Positions 28,634-36,898 of a DNA stretch of 64,000 nucleotides are shown here, piece after piece. Position 1 is the stretch's first letter. Each line of letters begins with the position of its first letter. The stretch lies in assembly GCF_007744255.1 (NCBI RefSeq), contig NZ_CP036267.1, positions 744,001-808,000 on the forward strand, in the 5' to 3' direction. A program made the translations under genes and the position numbers. The notes beneath the pieces are model-generated. The model was not told the origin of the DNA. It saw only the letters and a program-made list of their open reading frames with translations, and ran no database searches. The stretch is from Thalassoglobus polymorphus. Lineage in GTDB: Bacteria > Planctomycetota > Planctomycetia > Planctomycetales > Planctomycetaceae.

Positions 28634-28821
28634 CGTAAGTTCCGTGTGTGTTTTATCTTAGGAAGAACCGGTCAAACCGCGTTCGAAAGCAATTCAAGTG
28701 AGCGGGGGAGTTTACGTGCTTTTGGCTCATACTTCAAGTGTGGAGTCACGCCTGAAAGATGGCTGTTTTCGGGGAAATCACTGTTTCATCGGCGACAAAG
28801 GCTCTCTGATATTGATTTCCG

Positions 28822-29817
28822 CTACTCGATCGGCTGGCAGATCCCGTTTTCCCGGAAGCAGCCCGTTTTCAGGAAACGGCGTACACCCTCGATCCCCTCG
28901 GAATCTTCCGTGACAAATGAATGAAGCGATGAAACTGTCATAAAGTCTTTGGCTCCAGAGAGTTTCGCACTTTCGACAGCAACCGTTCCATCGTCATCTC
29001 CGGGAACTAATGGATTCCAGCCATCTTCGGTGTTGCGAGCACCTGCCACGATCCCAAACTCGAAGTCTGGAATCGGAAGTGACGCAATCACACCTTGTTC
29101 GTTCTTTTTGAGTTCTTTTCCGGCTGGCCCGAAGATCCACTGGTAGGCGAGATTGTTCTCAACGAGGTTTGCCATCCGGGCACCCTGATTGGGTGTCCCC
29201 ATCATCACCAGACGTTGAATTCTGGGGTCGCGATCTTTTCCTTTCTCCCTCAAATACGTTCGAACGAGCAGGCCACCCATGCTGTGACAGACCAGGTCGA
29301 TCTGTTGAATTCCGTGAAGTGAGGCGATCGTTTTCGTCAAAAAATCGGCAGATTCTGCCATTGTCATGCGAGTACTGGGATAATCAAAACCGATGACGGT
29401 GTAGCCATCTTTCTCCAAAGCGACCTGCATTTTTGAGAACGATTTGGAAGAGCGAATGATTCCATGAATGAGGATGACTGCCTTGCCTGACATCGCAGAA
29501 AGTTTCTTTTCGTCGATGATTTTCTGGAGGGCTTGAGCGCAATCCTGCTCGGTTCCCCATTCGCGACGAATATCTTCCGGGTCGAGTAATCGGTAATGTT
29601 GTGTGAGAACGTTTTGCTGAATGCGATAGCCTCGAAAGAAGAGGACGTCCCCCCAAAATTGGCGTCCGCCCATGGTTTTCATGTCGATTTGTAGCTTTGG
29701 AATCTTGTTTGGCATGAGCGAAAAATGATCCTCATCGGCCCCGGGTGTTGTCTCTTGAGCACATGTCTCTGTGAGAAATGTGGACGTCAGGCAGAGAGCC
29801 AAAAAGAGGACGGGCAT
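28822..29817 (-). CDS. Secreted lipase-like alpha/beta hydrolase
   Basis: About 331 residues from ATG 29817, which opens a signal-like stretch MPVLFLALCLTSTFLTETCA; an upstream TTG start at 29901 is possible. The fold begins with VILIHGIIRSSKSF (oxyanion loop HG). The nucleophile elbow is VCHSMGGLLVRTYL with Ser in the GxSxG-type CHSMGG. A late SSLHSF gives the probable catalytic His. MGTPNQGARMA is typical of bacterial lipases and PGAP1-like esterases. The 40 residues after the signal (PNKIPKLQIDMKTMGG) are of a planctomycete-specific type. The natural ester substrate is unknown. Confidence 0.85.
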   Translation of the reverse strand: MPVLFLALCLTSTFLTETCAQETTPGADEDHFSLMPNKIPKLQIDMKTMGGRQFWGDVLFFRGYRIQQNVLTQHYRLLDPEDIRREWGTEQDCAQALQKIIDEKKLSAMSGKAVILIHGIIRSSKSFSKMQVALEKDGYTVIGFDYPSTRMTMAESADFLTKTIASLHGIQQIDLVCHSMGGLLVRTYLREKGKDRDPRIQRLVMMGTPNQGARMANLVENNLAYQWIFGPAGKELKKNEQGVIASLPIPDFEFGIVAGARNTEDGWNPLVPGDDDGTVAVESAKLSGAKDFMTVSSLHSFVTEDSEGIEGVRRFLKTGCFRENGICQPIE

Positions 29818-30036
29818 CAGTGGGGAAGTTCTCAATCGAAGCCTCTCTGCAAGATTCCAGGGCGAAGAGATTGCTGAGATGACACGGCATTTTCTCAACA
29901 ATTCCCGACTACAGACTCGTTTCGATGAACGGAGTCATCGTACAATTTGGCAGCTTTTCATCATCCATGCAACTAAAAATTGGACTTGTCCGGTTCGCTT
30001 TTGACGGATAAGACGCAACTCCCTTCCTTCTCTCTC

Positions 30037-30474
30037 ATGTCATTGAATTCAACACGTTCCTATCCCATAACTCAATCCATTCGCTGGCTTTTGCTGGCAG
30101 GGTCTGTTTGTGTTCTGGGTGGATTTTATACAGCTTCAACCGTTGATCCCGATCCGCGAGGGTTTGGAACACATCAACAGTTTGGCTTCCCCCCTTGTAG
30201 TTTTCGAGTTTTTATAGGAGTTCCCTGCCCGAGTTGTGGTGGGACTACGAGTGTCGCCTACTTTGTGCGCGGTCAATGGATCAGTTCATTGAAATCAAAC
30301 ACAGCTGTGTTTGTACTCGCGTTTCTTGGTTTGGTGTATTTACCGTGGTCGCTGCTCAGCCTGAAAGCAGGACGACTTCTTGGAGTTGTAACTCCTTCCC
30401 ACTTTGGAGCGACGATTTTAGTCACTTTGAGTGTGATCGCCGTTGTGCAGTGGGGGTGGCGACTATTGAATTGA
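30037..30474 (+). CDS. DUF2752 membrane protein
   Basis: A 145-residue membrane protein with three hydrophobic segments. The diagnostic motif GVPCPSCGGTTSVAYFVRGQ of DUF2752 (CPxCG-T) stands near residue 75 between the first and second segments. The function of the family is unknown; the paired cysteines may bind metal or form a disulfide. ATG 30037 gives the family length; the frame is open to 29980. It is followed on the same strand by two lipoprotein genes, with 69 bp to the first. Confidence 0.82.
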   Translation: MSLNSTRSYPITQSIRWLLLAGSVCVLGGFYTASTVDPDPRGFGTHQQFGFPPCSFRVFIGVPCPSCGGTTSVAYFVRGQWISSLKSNTAVFVLAFLGLVYLPWSLLSLKAGRLLGVVTPSHFGATILVTLSVIAVVQWGWRLLN

Positions 30475-30543
30475 AGCGAAATTTAACTTTATGGCCGGAC
30501 ATCGTGAAACAGGACGTTTCAATACGATGTGAGGGATCACACT

Positions 30544-31251
30544 ATGTCATCGGTAAGAGTGATAAAACATCGCACCTGGTCAACGGCGTTCTGCGCTGGT
30601 GGCTGCTTTCTCATGCTGACCCTGCTGGCCCTTTCTCAGAGCGGCTGTTTGAATTCGCTTGTCATGGCTGGCAAAGTGATCTTGGGCGATCCGAAACAAC
30701 CCTCGGGGTTTGAAGTCGCCACTGGAAAATCGTTGGTTGAGGAAGAAAAGCAAATCCTCATTCACTGTTCAGCTCCGTCTTACATCAGCAGTGAACACGA
30801 TACGCTCACTTCTGACTTGCAGTTAGAACTGATTAGCCGGATGCGGCGCAATGGGCTCTTAGTCATGTCGCCCGACGCAGCTGCGGATGTCCTCGACAAT
30901 TACTCCGGGCAATTCGATCCCAAGCTTCTCGCGATGGAGATGGAGGATGTGGGTTACATCTTCCACATTCAAGTCGACAGCTTCTCTTTTCGCGAAGACA
31001 ACAGCCCGAACCTGTTCCGTGGTCGCACGAAAGGTCGGGTCATCGGATACGAAGTTCGTGGGGAAGAGGGAGGCCGGCACTCGGTGCAGGTTTACGACCA
31101 ACAGTTCAGCACGCAACATCCGGGGACTCATCCGATTCCTTCGGATCAAATGCCGAAGAGCGTCTTTATTCGACGCTTCATCGACAAACTGGCTGACGAC
31201 CTCGGCCATTCGTTCTATAGCGTTCACACTGGCGAACTTTTCGCTCAATAA
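30544..31251 (+). CDS. Lipoprotein of a related pair, first member
   Basis: A 235-residue lipoprotein. The N-terminus has a hydrophobic stretch and the lipobox LSQSGC (Cys at about 35), so it should be lipidated and held in the envelope. The mature part alternates strands and helices: IHCSAPSYISSEHD, then LQLELISRMRRNGLLVMSPD and VGYIFHIQVDSFSF, with LFRGRTKGRVIGYEV near residue 160. The next gene shares the same order of elements including LFRGRT, so the two are paralogues. ATG 30544 is supported by GAGGG about 8 bp upstream. No known family is recognised. Confidence 0.8.
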   Translation: MSSVRVIKHRTWSTAFCAGGCFLMLTLLALSQSGCLNSLVMAGKVILGDPKQPSGFEVATGKSLVEEEKQILIHCSAPSYISSEHDTLTSDLQLELISRMRRNGLLVMSPDAAADVLDNYSGQFDPKLLAMEMEDVGYIFHIQVDSFSFREDNSPNLFRGRTKGRVIGYEVRGEEGGRHSVQVYDQQFSTQHPGTHPIPSDQMPKSVFIRRFIDKLADDLGHSFYSVHTGELFAQ

Positions 31252-31287
31252 AAACTCTTGAAACTGATTCCTTTGCGGAAGTTTTAG

Positions 31288-31989
31288 ATGATTCGTTCAA
31301 TCCCATCTCGGTCAACAATATTCACTCCTCGATTCTCAAATCGATTTCGTGTTTTGCTGACAGCACTGCTCGTAAGTGTCTCGCTTTCGGGATGCCAGCA
31401 ATTCGTGATCATTAGCTACCTGCTGCACGGGCCGCCAACGATCGAGCCTGATTTCGACGCCGAAACTGGAGAGTCGATGAGCAATCCCGGGGTCACGGTT
31501 GCAGTCGTTTGCTATGCTCCGACGAAGCTCAAGTGGAAGTTTCCACAACTCGACGAACAAGTTGCGACGCACCTTGCATATCGGTTGGGACAAAATCACA
31601 TCACGATGATCCACCCTGATTATGTGAAAGCGTGGTTAGACGAACATCCCGATTGGGAGAAGGCTGCAGAGATCGGCAAAGCGTTCAAAGCAGACTATGT
31701 CATCGAAGTGGAACTCGCTGACTTCACTCTCCATGAGGGCTCGAGCACAACTCTGTTCCGGGGCCGAACCGAAGCGTATGTCAACGTGATCAAAGTTGAT
31801 GAAGAAGGCTACGGAGATCGAATCTTCACCAAGGAAATTGATTTCGCTTACCCAACTCGTGTTCCGCGAACTTCAAGTGATGTTTCCCTGGGCGAGTTTC
31901 AGAAAGAGTATTTATCAATGCTCAGCGAAAGAATCGGCTGGCTCTTCTACGAACGATTCCATGGCGACATGATCGGCTGGGCAAGCTAG
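31288..31989 (+). CDS. Lipoprotein of a related pair, second member
   Basis: A 233-residue lipoprotein with signal VLLTALLVSVSLSGC (Cys at about 36). The mature domain repeats the plan of the upstream gene: VAVVCYAPTKLKW, VATHLAYRLGQNHITMIHPD, KADYVIEVELADFTLH, and TTLFRGRTEAYVNVI. The sequences have diverged strongly, so the duplication is old. The stop codon TAG (31987-31989) is part of the terminal CTAG of a family A repeat, so the insertion defines the present C-terminus (DMIGWAS). The function is unknown, perhaps an outer-membrane or secretion accessory protein. Confidence 0.8.
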   Translation: MIRSIPSRSTIFTPRFSNRFRVLLTALLVSVSLSGCQQFVIISYLLHGPPTIEPDFDAETGESMSNPGVTVAVVCYAPTKLKWKFPQLDEQVATHLAYRLGQNHITMIHPDYVKAWLDEHPDWEKAAEIGKAFKADYVIEVELADFTLHEGSSTTLFRGRTEAYVNVIKVDEEGYGDRIFTKEIDFAYPTRVPRTSSDVSLGEFQKEYLSMLSERIGWLFYERFHGDMIGWAS

Positions 31990-32068
31990 AACCAGTCCGA
32001 AAACCTCTGGAATCGTCGCTTTTCTCAACGTTTGAGAGAGCAATTTCAAGTTTCAGGACCAGTGCTAG
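31986..32068. repeat. Family A intergenic repeat, complete copy
   Basis: 83 bp, CTAGAACCAGTCCG to GGACCAGTGCTAG, with CTAG at both ends (31986-31989, 32065-32068). It contains the internal palindrome TTTCTCAACGTTTGAGAGAG. The first CTAG supplies the stop codon of the preceding lipoprotein gene. Confidence 0.85.
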
Positions 32069-32476
32069 AAATCCCTTTCACAATCGATGCAAAGACTTCA
32101 CAAGCAAGTCCTTTCACTCAAATCGACATCTGTGCGCGATCTTGAATCTGTGCACCCTGTTCTCGAACCCGAACATTGAGAACTCGGCGTAGGGAATTGT
32201 GCTCACCATTTTTGTGTGGTGAGAAAATCTTCTGCTCTTCCATTCCCCATATTCCCTGACTGGCAGAACCGTTAAAGTCTCACTCGCAATCCGGTTCGAA
32301 TTGTGATTCAAGCTCTTGCCGACCAGCCATGTTGAGCCGAAGAATCTGGATATGAAGGAGTTTCGAAGGAGTTAAGTCAGGGGTTGATCAACAATTGTTG
32401 ATCGGCAGACTTACAGTCGACAGGAATTTTGAGGCGGAAGAGCTTTCTCAAAATTCCACACAAGGAGGGGACGACG
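32069..32476. other. Spacer with one hairpin, no gene seen
   Basis: About 400 bp. The only structure seen is an inverted repeat CTCACCA / TGGTGAG at 32202-32223 with an 8-base loop. A short minus-strand open frame (32114-32311) has no ribosome-binding site and is not credited. Confidence 0.4.
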
Positions 32477-32926
32477 ATGATGAAGGATCTCTACCAGCCA
32501 GTCTTCTGGTGTGGTTTCGCACTGTCGCTTTCTGCTTTGTATTACAGTAGTGAGCAGGCTGCCAAGGAAGCGAATACCCCCACGCGCAAACCGGTCCTCA
32601 TGCGGATCTCTTTTGATGAATTCAAAGATCGGAACGTCCAGTTAGGAACTTCGCAGGCACAACCGGTAGAAAACAAGGAAGAGTCCTCTGAACTACCGAC
32701 TCCGAGAGTCGATCCTGCCGGTGTAAATATTGATCTCGGTGCCTCCGAAGATCCATTTCTCCCAAACGCGCCAAACGTCGAAACACACGACGACCTCGCT
32801 GGCCCATCAACACCAGTGGGACCAGTGACAACGCCACCTTCAACGCCAACTTCAACGCCACCTTCAGCACCGACTTCGAACTCGTCATTCTTGTCCGCTG
32901 CCAGAAAAGCTCTGGAAGCACCCTAA
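32477..32926 (+). CDS. Small membrane-anchored Pro/Thr-rich protein
   Basis: A 149-residue protein of unknown function. The start is firm: an AAGGAGGGG Shine-Dalgarno at 32462-32470 precedes ATG 32477. The N-terminal PVFWCGFALSLSALYYSS is a signal anchor. The rest is low complexity, with a tail of repeated Pro-Ser-Thr (TPPSTPTSTPPSAPTS) encoded by a local 12-15 bp DNA repeat around 32820-32880, then SFLSAARKALEAP. It is probably an envelope-exposed structural or linker protein. Confidence 0.7.
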   Translation: MMKDLYQPVFWCGFALSLSALYYSSEQAAKEANTPTRKPVLMRISFDEFKDRNVQLGTSQAQPVENKEESSELPTPRVDPAGVNIDLGASEDPFLPNAPNVETHDDLAGPSTPVGPVTTPPSTPTSTPPSAPTSNSSFLSAARKALEAP

Positions 32927-32934
32927 TCGACAGC

Positions 32935-32974
32935 ACTTGTGGACTTGTGGACTTGTGGGCTTGTGGGCTTGTGG
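32935..32974. repeat. Five tandem 8-bp repeats
   Basis: Three ACTTGTGG units followed by two GCTTGTGG units, 9 bp after the stop codon of the Pro/Thr-rich protein gene. Such octanucleotide runs can change length by slippage. No ORF crosses it. Confidence 0.85.
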
Positions 32975-33400
32975 AAGATGTGAGCAGTCGTGAAATAGAT
33001 GTACGCGACCTGTCTCGTGAATCTGAGTGATTCATCACATGGACAGCTCTCTTCACACAGACCGGAATCGTGAAAGTCAGAGAAAGCCTCATCTATAAAA
33101 AAGCCTCATTGATGCTAGTTGTGTCTGTGAAGCTCATATGAATGCCTTCATAGATCTTTCAGATAAGCCAAGATCTTTCAGTTCAGCCAGCGCGCGAAGA
33201 TCGAAGGCCAGGGTGGGGCGTGGCTGGAAGAGTTGTTGCTTCGCACCGGTCGTACCGCCAACGCAAGACTCAGTCACGCTTATTCGGCTGCAAGACGATA
33301 TGAATGAATATGTCGTGATGGTCACAAAGTTGGGATCATCATTCTCTTGGAAGAATCACAATGTGTCGTTGAGCTAAAATCAATGAGGCAGGGACGCCTG
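32975..33400. other. Spacer with doubtful short frames
   Basis: About 425 bp. Two short overlapping frames exist, 33138-33377 plus and 33134-33325 minus. The minus one ends in a coding-like stretch TLAFDLRALAELKDLGLSE, possibly the tail of a decayed gene, but there is no start signal or known family. The segment 33024-33070 (GATTCATCACATGGACAGC) loosely matches one near 7815. Confidence 0.35.
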
Positions 33401-34009
33401 ATGTCGGAAAATCCTCACTCTCATTCGAATCGTGAGATGATCTCAATCCGTGAGATGATTGGCCTGTTCGAGCCCGAGGTTTGGAAAAAAATCGTCGTCT
33501 GGGGATTCGTTTCGATCCTGACGACTGGACTCCCAGCCTCGTTTGAATCTGCTCTCAGCCAATTCCTCAGCGACTCCATGGCCCTCGGCTTTGATGAATT
33601 GTTCGCTCAAACAGCTCCGCTGATCTGGTCAGTGATTTTGGTTTCTTTTGCCTGCCATCGAGGTTGGCTCGATGAAGCAGGGCTCATTCCCTCTGCGGCG
33701 TTGATCCTGTTTGGTGGCTGGTTGGGGCATGCTTTTCAGCACGGAGCCGTTGTCGCTGCGGTCGAGTGGCTTCCGAGTGACCGCTTTGGATTGCTCGGCT
33801 CGGTCGTCTTCGCAGCTTTGAATTTGATGATTGCCTACCTGATTTCTTATGGAATCGGTGCATTTCTGGCTTCGATTCTGGTCGGTTCAGTGATCGGAGT
33901 CGGCTGGAGTAAGGGGGCTGATAAGCTGCAACGAAAGTTCAGCGAAGATGCCTCGAAGAAAATTTTGAACGTCCCTGACCAGCATCATCAGCGACGCAGA
34001 GCAGCCTGA
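33401..34009 (+). CDS. Hypothetical multi-pass membrane protein
   Basis: A 202-residue protein with five or so hydrophobic segments, including VVWGFVSILTTGLPASF, LIWSVILVSFACHRG, LILFGGWLGHAF, VVFAALNLMIAYLISYGIGA and FLASILVGSVIGVGW, then a basic Gln/Arg-rich tail. No family is recognised. ATG 33401 has GGGA upstream; ATGs at 33347 and 33383 are alternatives. It precedes the cysteine desulfurase-like gene by 58 bp on the same strand and may be co-transcribed with it. Confidence 0.65.
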   Translation: MSENPHSHSNREMISIREMIGLFEPEVWKKIVVWGFVSILTTGLPASFESALSQFLSDSMALGFDELFAQTAPLIWSVILVSFACHRGWLDEAGLIPSAALILFGGWLGHAFQHGAVVAAVEWLPSDRFGLLGSVVFAALNLMIAYLISYGIGAFLASILVGSVIGVGWSKGADKLQRKFSEDASKKILNVPDQHHQRRRAA

Positions 34010-34067
34010 TGGGGTGAGGGAAATCGTAACGTCTTTGGGACGCAAATGAAGATGGCGGATTGATCTG

Positions 34068-35195
34068 TTGGATACCATCTATCTGAATCATGCGGGGACA
34101 AGCTGGCCGAAGCCGTCAGTCGTGACAGAAGCGGTAGCGGCAGCGATGGAGACTTCGCCGCGTCATTGGCCTTCTCTGTTTGAGCGGGCACATCATTCAG
34201 TTTGCCGATATTTTGGTATCTCAAATCCGGCTCAGTTGTTGTTGACGCCCGGTTGTACTTCTGCGATCTCGGTCGCAATTTCCGATTTCAACTGGGAGCC
34301 GAACGACAAGGTTCTGACAAGCAGTTGGGAGCATCATGCGCTCTCTCGCCCATTGCAGAAACTGCAGGGCGACGGAATTGAACTCGTTGTCGTCCCTCCA
34401 GATTCATCGAGTCCGTTTGACCTCACTTTTTTTGAATCGTCGCTCGCAGCGGGAGGTGTGAAACTCGTTGCGATCACGGCAGCTTGTAACGTGACGGGAC
34501 AAATCTTGCCTATGCGGCAGATCATCGAACTGGCTCACAAGTACAATGCGTTTGTCCTTGTTGATGCTGCTCAGGTGGTCGGTTGGCTGCCGTTGAACTT
34601 TTCGGAGCTCGGGGCAGACCTGATCGCTTTCGGTGGTCACAAGGGATTGCAATCGCCTTGGGGAATCGGAGGGCTCTACATCGCTGATCATGTTCCCATG
34701 AAATGTGTGACAGCCAGTTGCGGGTTGTCGTTAGGGGACGACGAACCTCTTCTCAGCCCGCGACCCGGGTACTGTGACGTCGGCTCGGTCGATCAGTTTT
34801 CATTGGCAGGTTTGGAAGTCGCGATTGACTGGTTAGAAGAGAAGGCTCGAGCAGATCGCCTCGCAATTGGAAGAGAATGCGTGCAACGTTTTCGTGATCT
34901 CCTCTCGGCTTTCGCAAACGTGACATTGTTCGGTGCTGACGATCTTTCTCAGCAACTTCCCACAGTGGCGTTTTCAGTTGCAGGGATTTCAAGTGCCACG
35001 GTTTCAAATCTTCTGAAAGCTCGCGGAATTGTCGCTGCCTCTGGGTTTCAATGTGCTCCGCAGGCGCATGAAACATTGGGGACAGAGGAGTCCGGAGTTG
35101 TTCGCCTGAGCTTTGGAATCGGGCAGCCCGAAAAAGAGATTGCGGTGGCTCTTGAACGAACTTCAGATGTCATTCGGTCGCTCACCGAATCCTGA
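34068..35195 (+). CDS. Class V aminotransferase, cysteine desulfurase-like
   Basis: A 375-residue PLP enzyme of the NifS/SufS-type class V aminotransferase family. The N-terminal YLNHAGTSWPKP is the family's opening. The cofactor site includes LLTPGCTSAIS and VLVDAAQVVGWLPL, and the Schiff-base lysine lies in LIAFGGHKGLQSPWGIGGLY near residue 200. The late GFQCAPQAHETLG carries a cysteine where desulfurases keep the active-site Cys, followed by GVVRLSFGIGQPEKEI. It therefore could release sulfur from cysteine or act as a selenocysteine-lyase-like enzyme; no Fe-S assembly gene adjoins. The start is TTG at 34068. Confidence 0.85.
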   Translation: MDTIYLNHAGTSWPKPSVVTEAVAAAMETSPRHWPSLFERAHHSVCRYFGISNPAQLLLTPGCTSAISVAISDFNWEPNDKVLTSSWEHHALSRPLQKLQGDGIELVVVPPDSSSPFDLTFFESSLAAGGVKLVAITAACNVTGQILPMRQIIELAHKYNAFVLVDAAQVVGWLPLNFSELGADLIAFGGHKGLQSPWGIGGLYIADHVPMKCVTASCGLSLGDDEPLLSPRPGYCDVGSVDQFSLAGLEVAIDWLEEKARADRLAIGRECVQRFRDLLSAFANVTLFGADDLSQQLPTVAFSVAGISSATVSNLLKARGIVAASGFQCAPQAHETLGTEESGVVRLSFGIGQPEKEIAVALERTSDVIRSLTES

Positions 35196-35319
35196 AGAGC
35201 TTTCGGCGATGATCTCCTCGATCAGTCTCGCATTGTTCAGAGAATTCCCTTGATGGGAAATTATCTTACCGAGGCAACTTGCCTGAACGTCGAAAGAGGA
35301 GGGGAGTGGTCAACGCAAG

Positions 35320-35353
35320 AACGCCACTGTCAGACTGATCCAACAGTGGCGTT
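35320..35353. terminator. Bidirectional hairpin between convergent genes
   Basis: Perfect 11-bp stem AACGCCACTGT / ACAGTGGCGTT with a 12-base loop. It lies between the stop of the desulfurase-like gene and the stop of the minus-strand repeat protein, well placed to end transcription from both. Confidence 0.75.
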
Positions 35354-35379
35354 CGGAAATTCGATCTTGCGGCAAATTC

Positions 35380-35721
35380 TTATTTGAATCGACTGCTTCC
35401 GAGATCAAGACCGGAGACCCCTGTGATTCGTCCGCTCCCCAAGTCCAGACCAGCGAGCCCTTTGATTCGTCCACTGCCCAAATCTAATCCGGAGACACCT
35501 TTGACATCAGCCTGCGTTGTGTTGGTGGTATAGGATTTTGAGGTTTGGTTCTTAGCTGGGACTTCATCCATCGGTGCGAAGTCTTCGACAATCACGCCAA
35601 TGCTTACCAGAAAATAGTATTCTTCCTCCGACATGCGAGATCCAAAATCACCAGCCGTGGCGATGGAACTGAAAGCGGTGAAGAGACAAACGAACATGAT
35701 TTTTGTGGCGAAACTGGTCAT
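35380..35721 (-). CDS. Small secreted protein with triple GLDLGSGRI repeat
   Basis: A 113-residue exported protein. The signal peptide is SFATKIMFVCLFTAFSSIATA from ATG 35721. A middle part has GSRMSEEEYYFLVSIGVIVEDFAP and a Thr-rich linker. The C-terminus carries three back-to-back copies of a 13-residue repeat: GVSGLDLGSGRIK, GLAGLDLGSGRIT and GVSGLDLGSSRFK. The DNA repeats almost exactly (about 35382-35500), so the array is recent. No family is recognised. Such Gly-Leu-Asp repeats could form a beta-solenoid-like edge or a binding tag; this is inference. Confidence 0.7.
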   Translation of the reverse strand: MTSFATKIMFVCLFTAFSSIATAGDFGSRMSEEEYYFLVSIGVIVEDFAPMDEVPAKNQTSKSYTTNTTQADVKGVSGLDLGSGRIKGLAGLDLGSGRITGVSGLDLGSSRFK

Positions 35722-35927
35722 TGCATTGTCCTGGATTTGAGGGAAACAGCGTTGTGCACTCTTCTCAGCGGAAACCTGCTGCAGTTGTGACAAACAATCT
35801 GCAAAAGAAATTCGCAATGACCGTTTTTTGTTCTATTTCACCTCAAGTCAGCATCGACATAGAGAGTCGGTGCTGTCGCTGGGAGTGCCACATGTCTGTC
35901 CCGAAAAACATTGTGAACAGCCTGGCC

Positions 35928-35996
35928 TAATTCATCAACCTCACCCCCTCGCTCGCCACGCCCATCACTTCACTCCGTTCCGTTCTGGGTCGTGCC
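35928..35996. repeat. Family C fragment (right end only)
   Basis: About 69 bp identical or nearly so to the right end of family C copies (AATTCATCAACCTCACCCCC to GTTCTGGGTCGTGCC). It includes the extra CGTTC seen only in the copy at 43930. The left two-thirds is absent, and the right terminus stops at GTGCC where a kinase-like coding sequence begins. Confidence 0.8.
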
Positions 35997-36346
35997 TCCT
36001 GACCGGACAGACTCCTTTCGCCAGCAAAAACGTCTTGGAATTACTGTCGGCTCACCAGAATGCGGAAGTCCCTGCACCTTCTCAACTCAATCCAGCGATT
36101 CCTGATGACATTGAGCAGATCATCTTGAAGTGCATGGCCAAGTCTCCCAGCGACCGATTTCAAAATGCGAACGAGTTGAAGGAGGCCCTTGATCATTGCT
36201 CGTTCGCGAATCAATGGGGAACTAAAGAGGGAGCAATCTGGTGGCGAGAAAATCACGCTCACTCATCATCAAGCATTGAGAGGAAGGCACAGGAAAGTGC
36301 GGACGATTGGGGGGCTGCGACCATTGCAATGACTGACGAGATGTGA
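35997..36346 (+). pseudogene. Remnant of Ser/Thr protein kinase (C-lobe only)
   Basis: About 115 residues match the last part of a planctomycete PknB-type Ser/Thr kinase C-lobe: CLLTGQTPFASKNVLELLSA, then AIPDDIEQIILKCMAKSPSD and RFQNANELKEAL, ending in a WGTKEGAIWWRENH tail. The glycine loop, catalytic HRD and DFG parts are absent. Upstream, the reading frame runs into a family C repeat fragment, so there is no natural start. I read this as a gene truncated by a repeat-associated deletion. The final DDWGAATIAMTDEM is followed by a normal TGA. Confidence 0.75.
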
Positions 36347-36898
36347 CTGCCACAAGCAAAGGTTTGAAGGAGAAGTGAAGCGATGAGGAACTGTGATACA
36401 GCCACTCGTAAGAAATAGGCTAAGCTCTTTTCGCCCGACGCGACGTGATCGTAATCGAGAACAGCTATGACGATCGTTCAGATTGAAACTTCAGTCCGAG
36501 GAGCGAACGACTCATCTTTGTCTGCTACACCTGCCCGGCACGAACTGGATTCCCCCGGGGCTACCGCCATCACCCCCAGAACCTCAACGAAATCTGGCAG
36601 AACTTCCGGAAAACCCTCACGACCGGACCACTGGTCAGCTTCATCCAAGTTCAAGTAAGTTTTGATTTGGCCTTGAATTCTATTTTGCAAAAAAGAATAC
36701 TACTTATTATACAATATTGGCCGAAATGTACTTCTGTTTCCCCATCATATCCTACCTTTTCTACGTCAAATTCGTGTATCCAAAACTGGTTTGAGATGCC
36801 TCAAGTGTTTGCATGCCAATGCCAATCTTGAGTTCTTGGAACCATTTGTTTGATCACATTTTGACGTGTTTTTTTCCTTATTTTTGCGGAGTGACGTG
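36347..36898. other. Spacer before DUF1559 gene, no confident gene
   Basis: About 550 bp. Three short frames overlap at 36467-36690 and none has a start signal or family. The part from 36690 to 36890 is AT-rich and just upstream of the first DUF1559 gene, so it is the likely promoter region. Confidence 0.4.

Noticed and set aside
32280-32300. GGTTCGAATTG-like segment resembling a tRNA T-arm
   Set aside because: No acceptor stem, D-arm or anticodon arm could be placed around it. No tRNA was found in the window.
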